64,000 nucleotides of DNA. Source: Clostridium sp. OF09-36. GTDB lineage: Bacteria; Bacillota; Clostridia; Lachnospirales; Lachnospiraceae. Shown here piece by piece: positions 19,199 through 29,020 of this stretch. Location of the stretch: assembly GCF_003481985.1 (NCBI RefSeq), contig NZ_QUMD01000004.1:1-64000 (forward strand), written 5' to 3'. A model generated the notes under the pieces. It was given only the letters and a program-made list of their open reading frames with translations, did not search any database and had not been told where the DNA came from. The position numbers were made by a program, and so were the translations under genes. How positions within the stretch are numbered: position 1 is the first letter of the stretch; each line of letters starts with the position of its first letter.

Positions 19199-20665
19199 AT
19201 GTCTTCAAACAATGAATACGCGATCCAGGTACAGGACGTGAGCAAAATATATAAGCTGTACGACAAACCGATCGACCGGTTAAAGGAATCGCTCAGCTTA
19301 ACCCATAAAAATTACCACAGGGACTTTTTTGCGCTGAGTGACATTTCATTTAATGTGAAAAAAGGCGAGACGGTGGGCATCATCGGAACTAATGGTTCCG
19401 GAAAATCGACGATCTTAAAGATCATTACCGGAGTCCTAACGCCGACGAGCGGTCAGGTCCGGGTGAGCGGAGTCATCTCAGCGTTGTTAGAACTGGGAGC
19501 CGGGTTTAATATGGACTACACCGGCATTGAGAATATCTACATGAACGGAACCATGATGGGCTTTTCCAAGAAGCAGATGGATGAAAAGCTGCCGGATATC
19601 CTGGAGTTTGCGGATATCGGGGATTTCGTTTACCAGCCGGTAAAAACCTATTCCAGCGGTATGTTTGTGCGGCTGGCTTTTGCGCTGTCTATCAACGTGG
19701 AGCCGGAAATCCTCATTGTCGATGAGGCACTTTCCGTGGGAGATGTCTTCTTCCAGTCGAAGTGTTACCGGCGCATGGAGGAGATCCGCAAAAACGGCAC
19801 GACCATTCTTATGGTTACCCACGATATGGGCAGTGTCATCAAATATTGTGACCGGGTGGTGCTCTTAAATAAAGGACACTATGTGGCTGAGGGTGCGCCG
19901 GGCAAGATGGTGGATTTATATAAGAAGATCCTGGCAAACCAGATGGACGATCTGGAAGAGGAGCTGCTGGAGATGAATGATTTTTCCGGCGGGATGGACT
20001 CTGACGCGGCAGGAGCCGGTGCGAAGGGCGCGTCTGGTGAAATGGCAGACGGATCAGCAGCAGGAGCTGGCGCGGATACCAGCGAAAATGCAGCAGGAAC
20101 GGCAAAGGGTCAGGACGGCGCAGCAGGCCATGCGCATAAAAAGCACAGCGGCCTCATGAAAGACAAGCTGACCATCAACCCGAACCGCACCGAGTACGGA
20201 AACGGCAAGGCCGAGATCTACGATCTTGGTATGTTCGATGAACGCGGCAACTTAACGAATCTTTTGTTAAAGGGTGAGTATTTCACAATCAAGGAAAAAA
20301 TCCGTTTCCATGACAGCATCCAGTCACCAATCTTTACCTACACGATCAAAGATAAAAAGGGGGCGGACTTAACCGGAACCAACACGATGTTTGAGGGTGC
20401 TGAGATCCGTCCGGTGAAGAACGGCGATGAGTACGAGGTGAATTTCCGCCAGAAGATGACGCTCCAGGGCGGTGAGTATCTGCTTTCCATGAGCTGCACC
20501 GGCTTTGAGCAGGGCGAGCACACGGTGTATCACCGGCTGTACGATGTAGCGAACATTACGGTTATCTCGAATAAGAATACCGTGGGTGTGTACGATATGG
20601 AATCTGAGGTGGAGGCTGTGCTGAAGCCTGCAGGCTCCGGAAATACGGAATCCGGGAATGTTTGA
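19199..20665 (+). CDS. Wzt/TagH-type polysaccharide ABC transporter ATPase with C-terminal carbohydrate-binding domain
   Basis: The ATPase subunit of an ABC exporter for lipid-linked polysaccharide or teichoic acid. The start at ATG 19199 has GAAAGGAA upstream. The nucleotide-binding domain (about residues 1-245) has Walker A GTNGSGKST, the signature YSSGMFVRLAFA, Walker B ILIVDEALSVGD and a His switch in VTHDM. An Ala/Gly-rich linker of about 70 residues follows. After it comes a Wzt_C-like beta domain (about 340-480; begins NPNRTEYGNGKAEI), which in characterised systems reads the capped end of the glycan. It has 488 residues. No permease (Wzm/TagG) gene is in the window, so the partner must lie elsewhere. 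Confidence 0.9.
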   Translation: MSSNNEYAIQVQDVSKIYKLYDKPIDRLKESLSLTHKNYHRDFFALSDISFNVKKGETVGIIGTNGSGKSTILKIITGVLTPTSGQVRVSGVISALLELGAGFNMDYTGIENIYMNGTMMGFSKKQMDEKLPDILEFADIGDFVYQPVKTYSSGMFVRLAFALSINVEPEILIVDEALSVGDVFFQSKCYRRMEEIRKNGTTILMVTHDMGSVIKYCDRVVLLNKGHYVAEGAPGKMVDLYKKILANQMDDLEEELLEMNDFSGGMDSDAAGAGAKGASGEMADGSAAGAGADTSENAAGTAKGQDGAAGHAHKKHSGLMKDKLTINPNRTEYGNGKAEIYDLGMFDERGNLTNLLLKGEYFTIKEKIRFHDSIQSPIFTYTIKDKKGADLTGTNTMFEGAEIRPVKNGDEYEVNFRQKMTLQGGEYLLSMSCTGFEQGEHTVYHRLYDVANITVISNKNTVGVYDMESEVEAVLKPAGSGNTESGNV

Positions 20666-20739
20666 GACAGAAATCGGTTTGATCTGAGCGCAAACATGAC
20701 GAACAAGGAACGTGAAGATAAGAAAGAGGTTTTTAGAAC

Positions 20740-23700
20740 ATGAGAAAGATTGATGATGAGATACAGGCGCTCCTTTCGGAGCACCGCGGAGATATCCGCT
20801 CCATCTTACAGGACAACCATCGGCTGGACCTTCTGTATGCCTCTCTTCCCAGAGGGAGCTCCTGCTTGAGTGGTATGAGTTTGAGCCGGATGCAGAGGTG
20901 CTTCAGGTTGGTGCCGATTACGGTGCGCTGACCGGACTGCTGCGCACCAGCGTGAAGCAGGTCACTGTGCTGGATGAGACGGAGTCTGCACTGGAGACGG
21001 TAAGACAGCGCTATCCGGGTGTAGCAAACATTCATTATTGTAAGGACAGCCTGATGGGCTTTGCAGGGGAAGCCTGCGCCGAGGGGAAAAAATACGACTA
21101 TGTGATTTTTGCCGGAACCCTGACTGCATCGTATGAGGAGCATATCCGTGCGGCAAAATCGCTGCTGAAGCCGACCGGTATTCTGATCGTGGCGGCAGCC
21201 AATGCGCTTGGCATGAAGTATTTTGCAGGAACCTTCGAGGAGGAGAATGCCCTGACGAAGCGCCAGTTAACGGAGCTTCTCTGCAGCGAAAAAGAGACAC
21301 AGAGCATGGCAGAGGAAAACGGTGCCCTGAAGTTCTATTATCCGATGCCGGACTATAAGACCCCGGTGAGCATTTATTCCGATGCGTATCTGCCAAAGAA
21401 GGGTGATTTGACCCGGGTAACCCCGGCATACGATTACCCGCCATACCACATGATGGAGATGGGCGAGAAGTTTGACACAGTCTGCGAGGCAGGTCTGTTT
21501 GATTTATATGCAAACTCTTATCTGGTGTTCTGGAGCGCAGATCCAAAGCAGCTTCACAAGGATGATGAGCAGATTTTTATCAAATATAACAAGACAAGAA
21601 GAGAAGAATTCCAGATCAAGACCTGTATCTGCGAGCGAAATGCAGCAGGAATGTCGGAAACATCTGGTGCAGCGGCTGGAAACAGCAGTGCAGCAGCACC
21701 GGTCAAAAAAGAGCGCTACGTGGAAAAAGCCGCTTTAAGCCTGGATGGCAGCGCCACATCGCTTCTTTTAAAGAAAAATATGAGAAGCTGACGAAACAGC
21801 ACCGGACTTTAAAGGTAACGGAGCCAAAGTTTGCCGAGCACCGCAATTCAGTTTATTTCCCGTATCTTGTGGGGCAGACCTGTGCGGAGAAGCTGGGTGA
21901 GCAGTTAGAGGGCGGACAGCTTCCGCTGGATGTGCTGCAGATCGTCATGAACCAGATCTACGACATCAGCCCGGAGTGCCGCAGTGCGTTTACCAGAACC
22001 GCAGAGTTCGATGAGGTGTTTGGCGCGGACTTAACGGAGGAGGAGCAGAATCTGCTGCTTTCCGATACCGCCTGCGAGGTTTCCAACATCGATGCCTTGT
22101 TTGAGAATATGCTGCTGACGCGGGAGGGCATCTACTGCCTGGACTACGAGTGGGTGTTCTTATTCCCGGTTCCGGAGCATTTTGTGAAATACCGCATTTT
22201 GTACTATTTCTATGAACAGTACAGCAGTGTGTTAAAACAGCTGACCTTAGAGCAGATCCTGGATTCGTTCGGTATCACGCCGGAGATGGCAGAAGTATAC
22301 CGGAAGATGGAGGTAAACTTCCAGAATTATGTGCACGGTGAGAACCAGCAGCTGTACCTGGGCAATTACATGGTTTATTCCCGTACCGTGCGTGACATCC
22401 GCCAGACGGAGAGTGACCTTGCGCGGGCAAGGGAGCGCATTGAGCAGATGAAGATCCACAGCCGTGAGAAGGATGTGACTATCCGCAAGATCACGGAAGT
22501 TCAGCGTCTGACTAACAACCATGTAACGAACTTAGAGGCCATCATCCATAACCATGAGCATGAGATCGGTGAGATGGCAAAGACCCTGAATTACTTAAAT
22601 AAGCATGAGGCGATTCTCTTTAAGATCCGCCGGAAGCTGGGCGATAAGTTTAACCAGAAGTATCCAAAGGGATCGGTAGAGCGAAAGAAGCTTCATTATA
22701 AGAAAGAATACATGCTGCATCCGCTTCGCTCCATGAAGCTTTACTCGACACCGGAGGGACGAAACCTGCGTGATGGCGATTTCAACATCGGTGAGATTTA
22801 CCGGGAACACGGCCGCCTGAAGTTTGAGAAGGTGGAGAACCCGACCGTTTCCATTATCATTCCGGTATACAACCAGATCCACTATACCTACGCGTGCCTG
22901 CTTTCTATTTTAGAGCACACGAAGGATGTTTCTTATGAGGTCATCATCGCGGACGATGTGTCCACGGATGCGACCGAGCATCTTTCCGAGTACGCGGAAG
23001 GACTGGTCATCTGCAGAAACAGCACAAACCAGGGCTTTTTACGTAACTGCAACAACGCAGCGCGTCATGCCCGTGGTAAATATGTGATGTTCTTAAACAA
23101 CGATACCCAGGTGACCGAAAACTGGCTTTCTTCCCTGGTTCAGCTCATTGAGTCTGACCCGACCATCGGAATGGTAGGCTCCAAGCTGGTTTACCCGGAT
23201 GGACGTCTGCAGGAAGCAGGCGGTATCATCTGGAGCGATGGTTCCGGCTGGAATTATGGCCGTCTGGATAATCCGGATAAGCCGGAGTACAACTACGTCA
23301 AGGACGTGGACTACATTTCCGGTGCAGCGATCCTGCTTTCCAACGAGCTGTGGAACCAGATCGGCGGCTTTGATACCCGGTTTGCACCGGCCTACTGCGA
23401 GGACTCCGACCTGGCATTTGAGGTGCGCAAGGCAGGTTACCGCGTGGTATACCAGCCGAAGTCCAAGGTCATCCACTTTGAGGGTGTTTCCAACGGTACC
23501 GATGTACAGGCACCGGCTTAAAGCGTTACCAGGTTGCCAACAGCAAGAAGCTGAAAGAAAAATGGGCAGACGAGTTTGCAAAGCAGTGCGAGAACGATGG
23601 CAATCCGGATCCGTTCCGTGCCAGAGAGCGCAGCATGGGCAAGCCGATCATCCTGGTGGTGGACCACTATGTGCCGACCTACGATAAGGACGCCGGTTCC

Positions 23701-24765
23701 AAGACCACGTACCAGTACTTAAAGATGTTCTTAAAGAAGGGCTATGTGGTGAAGTTCCTCGGTGATAACTTCATGAACGAGGAGCCGTATACCAGCGAGC
23801 TGGAGCAGATGGGCATCGAGGTGTTATACGGACCGGAGTACCAGGTCAAGATCTGGGACTGGCTGCGTGACCACGGCGATGATATTGCAGTGGCGTACTT
23901 GAACCGCCCGCACATCGCATCCAAATACATTGATTATATTTTAGACAATACCGATATCAAGGTGATCTATTACGGACATGATCTGCACTGGCTGCGGGAA
24001 AGCCGTGAATACCAGATCACGAAAGATCCGAAGATCCGCGAAGATGCGGAATACTGGAAATCCATTGAGTTTACGCTGATGAGCAAGGCGGCCGTTTCTT
24101 ACTACCCGTCTTACATTGAGCGTGATGCGATCCATGAGATCGACCCAACCATCAACGTGAAGGATATCACCGCGTATGTGTTTGATGAGTTCAAGTCCGA
24201 CATACAGGAAGACTTTGCGAAGCGCAATGGTCTCTTATTCGTCGGTGGCTTCGCACATCCGCCGAATGCAGATGCAGTGCTCTGGTTTGCAAAGGATATT
24301 TACCCGCGCATCCGTCAGAAGATGGAGGCAGCCGGAGTTACTCCGCCAGAGTTTATTGTGGTTGGATCTAAGGTAACCGATGAAATCAAAGCTCTGCAGC
24401 AGCCGGGCAATGGCATCATCATCAAGGGCTTTGTATCCGAAGAAGAATTGAGCGAGCTTTATGCGACCTGCCGCGTGGTGGTTGTACCGCTGCGTTACGG
24501 TGCAGGCGTGAAGGGCAAGGTGGTCGAGGCAATCTACAACGGTGCCCCGATCGTGACGACATCCATCGGTGCGGAGGGAATCCCGCAGGTGGAGGATGTC
24601 CTGTTGGTGGAGGACGAGCCGGAGGCATTTGCCGAGACCGTGACCCGTCTTTACCAGAGTCCGGAGGGCTGCAAGGCACTCTGCGAGAAGACCCAGAGCT
24701 ACATCCGCACGCATTTCAGCATGGATGCAGCATGGAAGGTTATCGAGGATGATTTCAAACGATAA
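20740..24765 (+). CDS. Giant multidomain glycan enzyme: SAM methyltransferase, coiled coil, GT2 and GT4, with three one-base deletions
   Basis: I read one gene of about 1,342 residues across three one-base deletions: near 20850 (CTTCCCAGAGG for CTTCCCCAGAGG), near 21764 and near 23506 (GTACAGG for GTAACAGG). The order is: an N-terminal Rossmann methyltransferase-like domain (motif I VLQVGADYGALTG), a middle region of unknown type, a coiled coil (about 22390-22600; SDLARARERIEQMKIHSREK), a family-2 glycosyltransferase (VSIIIPVYNQ, the DxD-type FLNNDTQV, YCEDSDLAFEVR), and a family-4-type glycosyltransferase (KPIILVVDHYVP to the C terminus; VPLRYGAGVKGKVVEA). The ATG is at 20740, 75 bases after the Wzt stop. 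Acceptor and donor sugars cannot be read. The alternative is several real separate genes, but the domains join cleanly when corrected. Confidence 0.78.
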
Positions 24766-24883
24766 TGGATTCCGGGCTGGGATTGCCCGGATGGAGAATT
24801 TGGTTGCTGTGTATGCATGCGCAGACAGCAGCAGAACTTGAAAAAGAAAGAAAACAGCCGTTTAGGCGGCGCAGGAGGAAGAA

Positions 24884-25609
24884 ATGCAGGCAATTTTACT
24901 GGCCGGCGGTCTGGGTACCAGGCTTCGGAGTGTGGTGAGTGACCGCCCGAAGCCGATGGCACTGATCGGCGAGAAGCCTTTTATGGAGTATGTGGTGCAC
25001 GAACTTTCAAAGCACGGCATCACGGATATTATCTTTGCCGTGGGTTATAAGGGTTCCATGGTGGAGGAGTATTTCGGGGACGGGAGCGGGTTTTTAGCTC
25101 CGGATGGAACACCCATCACCGTTCACTATGCTTATGAGGAAGAACTTCTCGGAACAGCCGGGGCCATTAAAAATGCCGGCAGATTTGTGACCGAGGACAG
25201 CTTTTTCGTCCTGAATGCGGATACCTTTTATCAGATCGACTACAGCCGTCTGGTATCCATGCAGCAGGAGTCGGATCTTGACATGGCACTGGTGCTTCGC
25301 GAGGTGCAGGACATTTCCCGTTACGGTGCAGCCATTCTGGAAGAAGGACGGCTCACCGGCTTTAACGAGAAGAGTCAGGAGGCAAAGTCGGGCACCATCA
25401 ATGGCGGCGTGTACCTGATGAAGCGTGCGCTGCTGGACGAGATTCCGGCGGGAAAGGTTTCCCTGGAAAACGAGATGATCCCGAAATGGCTGAAGGAGGG
25501 CCGGCGTTTAGGCGGCTTTGTCAATGACGGTTACTTTATCGATATTGGCATTCCGGAGGCATATTATCAGTTTATGGAAGATGTAAAGAAAGGAGTTGTG
25601 GTATGGTAA
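24884..25609 (+). CDS. hddC: D-glycero-D-manno-heptose 1-phosphate guanylyltransferase (HddC-like)
   Basis: Last step of GDP-heptose synthesis: heptose 1-phosphate plus GTP. The N terminus ILLAGGLGTRLRSVVSDRPKPMA is the nucleotide-binding signature of sugar-1-phosphate nucleotidyltransferases. At 241 residues it is the short HddC size rather than RmlA size. AGGAGGAAG precedes the ATG. Its stop overlaps the hddA start by seven bases, implying translational coupling. The sugar assignment rests on the adjoining kinase, phosphatase and isomerase genes. Confidence 0.82.
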   Translation: MQAILLAGGLGTRLRSVVSDRPKPMALIGEKPFMEYVVHELSKHGITDIIFAVGYKGSMVEEYFGDGSGFLAPDGTPITVHYAYEEELLGTAGAIKNAGRFVTEDSFFVLNADTFYQIDYSRLVSMQQESDLDMALVLREVQDISRYGAAILEEGRLTGFNEKSQEAKSGTINGGVYLMKRALLDEIPAGKVSLENEMIPKWLKEGRRLGGFVNDGYFIDIGIPEAYYQFMEDVKKGVVVW

Positions 25610-26673
25610 TCAGAGGACGTGCACCGCTCCGTGTCAGCTTCGGCGGCGGCGGTACAGACGTGGCACCTTTCTGCGTAGAGCAGGGCGGAGCCATTATCGG
25701 CAGCACCATCAACAAATATGCGTACTGTTCCATCGTTCCGAGAGAGGATGACCAGATTATCGTCCACTCTCTGGACTTTGATATGACCGTCAAATACAAT
25801 GCGAAGGAGAACTTCGTTTACGATGGACGGCTGGACCTGGTAACCGCTGCCTTAAAGGCCATGGATATCAACCAGGGCTGCGAGGTTTACTTACAGTGTG
25901 ATGCTCCGGCCGGTTCCGGTCTTGGAACTTCTTCTACCGTTATGGTTTCCTTACTTACGGCCATGGCACGCTGGAAGGGCATTGAGATGGATGCGTACCG
26001 CCTGGCAGATCTGGCTTACCAGGTCGAGCGTGAGGATTTAAAGATCGACGGCGGCTATCAGGACCAGTATGCGGCAACCTTCGGCGGCATCAACTTTATT
26101 GAGTTCCACGGCCGCAACAACGTGGTGGTAAACCCGCTGCGCATCAAGAAAGATATTCTGCACGAGCTGCAGTACAATTTGCTTTTATGTTATACCGGCA
26201 ACATCCATGTGTCGGCGAACATCATCAAGGATCAGGTGAAAAACTACGAAAAGAAAGATGCCTTCGATGCCATGTGCGAGGTGAAAGCCCTTGCCTACGC
26301 GATGAAGGATGAGCTTCTGCGCGGCAATCTGCACAGCTTTGGTAAGCTTTTGGACTATGGCTGGCAGAGCAAAAAGCGCATGAGCAGCAAGATCACCAAC
26401 CCGCAGATCGACGAGCTTTACGATGAGGCCATTAAGGCCGGTGCGCTGGGCGGAAAGCTTCTTGGCGCCGGTGGCGGCGGTTACCTTCTGATGTACTGCC
26501 CGTACAATGTCAAGCACAAGGTGGCAGACCGCATGGAGCAGATGGGTGGTCAGCTGGCAGACTGGAACTTTGAGCTGCGCGGCGCCCAGTCCTGGATTGC
26601 GGATGAAAACCGCTGGGACTACAACGAGGTGAAGGTGCATCTGCCAAACGGAGACTACGAATTCAAATTGTAG
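25603..26673 (+). CDS. hddA: D-glycero-D-manno-heptose 7-phosphate kinase (GHMP family)
   Basis: Phosphorylates heptose 7-phosphate at C1 to give the 1,7-bisphosphate of the GDP-heptose branch. The N terminus RGRAPLRVSFGGGGTDVAPF and the ATP loop APAGSGLGTSSTVMVS mark a GHMP kinase of the HddA type; GAGGGGYLL is the third motif. It has 356 residues. It overlaps hddC and is followed by gmhB after 87 bases. Confidence 0.88.
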   Translation: MVIRGRAPLRVSFGGGGTDVAPFCVEQGGAIIGSTINKYAYCSIVPREDDQIIVHSLDFDMTVKYNAKENFVYDGRLDLVTAALKAMDINQGCEVYLQCDAPAGSGLGTSSTVMVSLLTAMARWKGIEMDAYRLADLAYQVEREDLKIDGGYQDQYAATFGGINFIEFHGRNNVVVNPLRIKKDILHELQYNLLLCYTGNIHVSANIIKDQVKNYEKKDAFDAMCEVKALAYAMKDELLRGNLHSFGKLLDYGWQSKKRMSSKITNPQIDELYDEAIKAGALGGKLLGAGGGGYLLMYCPYNVKHKVADRMEQMGGQLADWNFELRGAQSWIADENRWDYNEVKVHLPNGDYEFKL

Positions 26674-26760
26674 TATTTTGGAAAATTGGAAAGAATTTAA
26701 CGAGATCCGGACAGGAAAAGTTTTGTCTGTCCGGGAAGCACGTAGAAATAGGAACATAGC

Positions 26761-27342
26761 ATGGAAAAAGTAATATTTCTGGACCGGGACGGTACGCTGA
26801 ATGAAGAAGTCAACTACCTGCACCGCAAAGAAGATCTGGTGCTTCTGCCCGGAGTGCCGGAGGCTTTAAAGGCATTTAAGGAGCAGGGCTATAAGCTGGT
26901 GGTGATCACCAACCAGGCCGGTGTGGCCCGCGGCTACTATACCGAGGACGATGTAAAAGAACTGCACCGTTACATGAACGAGCTGCTGGAAAAAGCGGGA
27001 GCGGGCATTGACGCATTTTATTACTGCCCGCATCACCCGGAGCATGGCATCGGAAAGTACAAGATCCAGTGCCATTGCAGAAAGCCGGAGACCGGCATGT
27101 TTGAGATGGCAGAGCAGGATTTTACTGTGGATAAAAGCAAGTCCTGGATGATCGGTGATAAGCTGATCGATATCGAAGCCGGACGCAATTACGGAGTCCG
27201 CACTGTGCTGGTGGGAACCGGGTATGGTGCCGGGGTTCATGAGGAGCAGAAAAAACAGGGAGATTTCCCCTACGATCTGTACGCAGAAGATTTGTTGGAG
27301 GCATACGATGAAATTAACAGAGAAACAGCAGGAAATCTTTGA
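26761..27342 (+). CDS. gmhB: D-glycero-D-manno-heptose 1,7-bisphosphate 7-phosphatase (HAD)
   Basis: Removes the C7 phosphate from heptose 1,7-bisphosphate. HAD motif I DRDGTLNEE, motif II VVITNQAGVARG and motif IV MIGDKLIDIEAG are clear, as is the Zn-loop CPHHPEHG...CHCRKPE typical of GmhB. It has 193 residues. The last 35 bases overlap the start of gmhA, suggesting tight coupling. The anomer used (alpha for the GDP branch, beta for the ADP branch) is inferred from HddA and HddC beside it. Confidence 0.9.
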   Translation: MEKVIFLDRDGTLNEEVNYLHRKEDLVLLPGVPEALKAFKEQGYKLVVITNQAGVARGYYTEDDVKELHRYMNELLEKAGAGIDAFYYCPHHPEHGIGKYKIQCHCRKPETGMFEMAEQDFTVDKSKSWMIGDKLIDIEAGRNYGVRTVLVGTGYGAGVHEEQKKQGDFPYDLYAEDLLEAYDEINRETAGNL

Positions 27343-27961
27343 GGAATTGTTTGTGCGTTACCCGGTCTTAAATAAGAACCGGGATGATATTTTGAAGGCT
27401 TATGAGATGTTAAAAGCCTGCTATGAAAACGGCGGAAAGCTTCTGGTTGCCGGAAACGGCGGAAGCTGCGCGGATGCGGAGCACATCGTTGGCGAGCTGA
27501 TGAAGGGCTTTAAAAAGCGTCGCCCGTTAAGCGAAGAATTGCAGAAACGCCTGGCAGAGGAGCATGCCGGTCACGGGGCAGAGCTCGCACGCAGTCTGCA
27601 GGGCAGTTTACGGGCTATTGCTTTAGATGGACACCCGGGACTTTCCACGGCATTTGCCAATGATGTAGATGCGGATATGATCTTCGCCCAGCAGGTCTGT
27701 GGATATGGGGACAAAGGCGATGTATTCCTGGGGATATCTACCTCCGGAAATTCCAAAAATGTGGATTATGCCGTGACCGTTGCGAAGGCGAAAGGCTTAA
27801 GCGTCATCGGTCTGACCGGAAAAGACGGCGGTCTTTTAGGAAAACGTGCCGATGTGGCGATCATTGTGCCGGAGCCTGAGACATTTAAGATTCAGGAACT
27901 GCATCTTCCGATTTATCATGCACTGTGTCTGATGCTGGAAGAGGCATTTTTTGAAGAGTAA
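27308..27961 (+). CDS. gmhA: Phosphoheptose isomerase (SIS domain)
   Basis: Converts sedoheptulose 7-phosphate to D-glycero-D-manno-heptose 7-phosphate, the entry step. SIS motifs AGNGGSCADAEHIVGELMKGF and GISTSGNSKNVDYAV are strong, with LTGKDGG and the C-terminal QELHLPIYHALC. The start at 27308 has GGAGG seven bases upstream and lies inside gmhB. It has 217 residues, longer than the usual 190 or so. The extra length is a charged insert after FKKRRP (about 27515-27605) before the AIALDGHPGLST segment. Confidence 0.88.
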   Translation: MKLTEKQQEIFEELFVRYPVLNKNRDDILKAYEMLKACYENGGKLLVAGNGGSCADAEHIVGELMKGFKKRRPLSEELQKRLAEEHAGHGAELARSLQGSLRAIALDGHPGLSTAFANDVDADMIFAQQVCGYGDKGDVFLGISTSGNSKNVDYAVTVAKAKGLSVIGLTGKDGGLLGKRADVAIIVPEPETFKIQELHLPIYHALCLMLEEAFFEE

Positions 27962-28094
27962 GTATACGAGAAATCCCATAGATAATAAAGAAAAAACCGG
28001 TACGAAAGAAGAATGCTTTCGGAAAGGCTGGAAAGAAAACAAATAGCAAAACAAAAAAGAGAAACAAAGTAAAAACAGGAAGGAGGCCGTTAGG

Positions 28095-28883
28095 ATGCCC
28101 GATCATACCTTTGCAATCTGCGCTTATAAGGATTCTCCGTATCTGGATGCCTGCATTCATTCCCTGAAGCGGCAGTCGGTAAAGTCAAAGATCATTCTCT
28201 GCACTTCCACACCGAGTCCGTTTCTGGAGGCGATGTCGAAGATCCACGATATCCCGCTCTATGTGCGGGAGGGAAAGAGCGATATCCAGGATGACTGGAA
28301 TTTCGCATACGAGAAGGCGGATACCCGTCTGGTGACGATCGCACATCAGGATGACTGCTATCACCGGGATTACGCAGCGGAAGTAAAACGATGCTGGGCA
28401 CGCTATCCGGATACGACTGTGTTTACCACGGATTGCGCGATCTTAAAAGGGGAGACCTTAATGCGCCCGGGCATGATCCAATTTATCAAAATGCTTCTGC
28501 GCCTGCCGCTGCGTCTGCACGTTCTGGCAGACCGGACCTGGGTGAAGAAAGCGGCGCTGATGTTTGGAAACCCCATCATCTGTCCTTCCTGTACTTATAA
28601 TAAAGAAGCGCTTGGCGCACCGCTGTTTGATTCTCCTTATAAATTTGCGCTGGACTGGGATACCATGTGGAAGCTGGCAGAGCGCCCGGGACGTTTCGTG
28701 TGCGTGGAGCGCCCGCTGATCCGCTACCGGATCCACGATGGGGCAACGACAAAGGCCTGCATCGAAAATCACCAGCGTGCGGCAGATGAGACGGCCATGT
28801 ACGCAAAAATCTGGCCGAAGCCGGTGGTAAAGCTGCTCATGCATTTTTACCGCAAGGCATATTCTGCGTACGAAGAGGGATAG
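28095..28883 (+). CDS. Family 2 glycosyltransferase
   Basis: A 262-residue GT-A type enzyme. Early FAICAYKDSPYLDACIHSL is the GT2 nucleotide-binding start, and IAHQDDCYHRDY carries a DD-type metal-binding motif in the family position. The late GRFVCVERPLIRYRIHDG element is usual for GT2 proteins of clostridial surface-glycan loci. No membrane segment is clear. AAGGAGG lies about ten bases before the ATG. Donor sugar is unknown; GDP-heptose is a candidate only because of its neighbours. Confidence 0.78.
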   Translation: MPDHTFAICAYKDSPYLDACIHSLKRQSVKSKIILCTSTPSPFLEAMSKIHDIPLYVREGKSDIQDDWNFAYEKADTRLVTIAHQDDCYHRDYAAEVKRCWARYPDTTVFTTDCAILKGETLMRPGMIQFIKMLLRLPLRLHVLADRTWVKKAALMFGNPIICPSCTYNKEALGAPLFDSPYKFALDWDTMWKLAERPGRFVCVERPLIRYRIHDGATTKACIENHQRAADETAMYAKIWPKPVVKLLMHFYRKAYSAYEEG

Positions 28884-29020
28884 CAGCGGGAATATTCGCT
28901 GATGCTCACAGGTGGGAATTTGCAAAACGGAAAGTTCTGCCGCAGGCAGCAGCGTAACGAAATTTGCATTGTATATCGAGAAGGCGCAAAGAAAGCGCCT
29001 GCTGATTGGAGTATATAATT

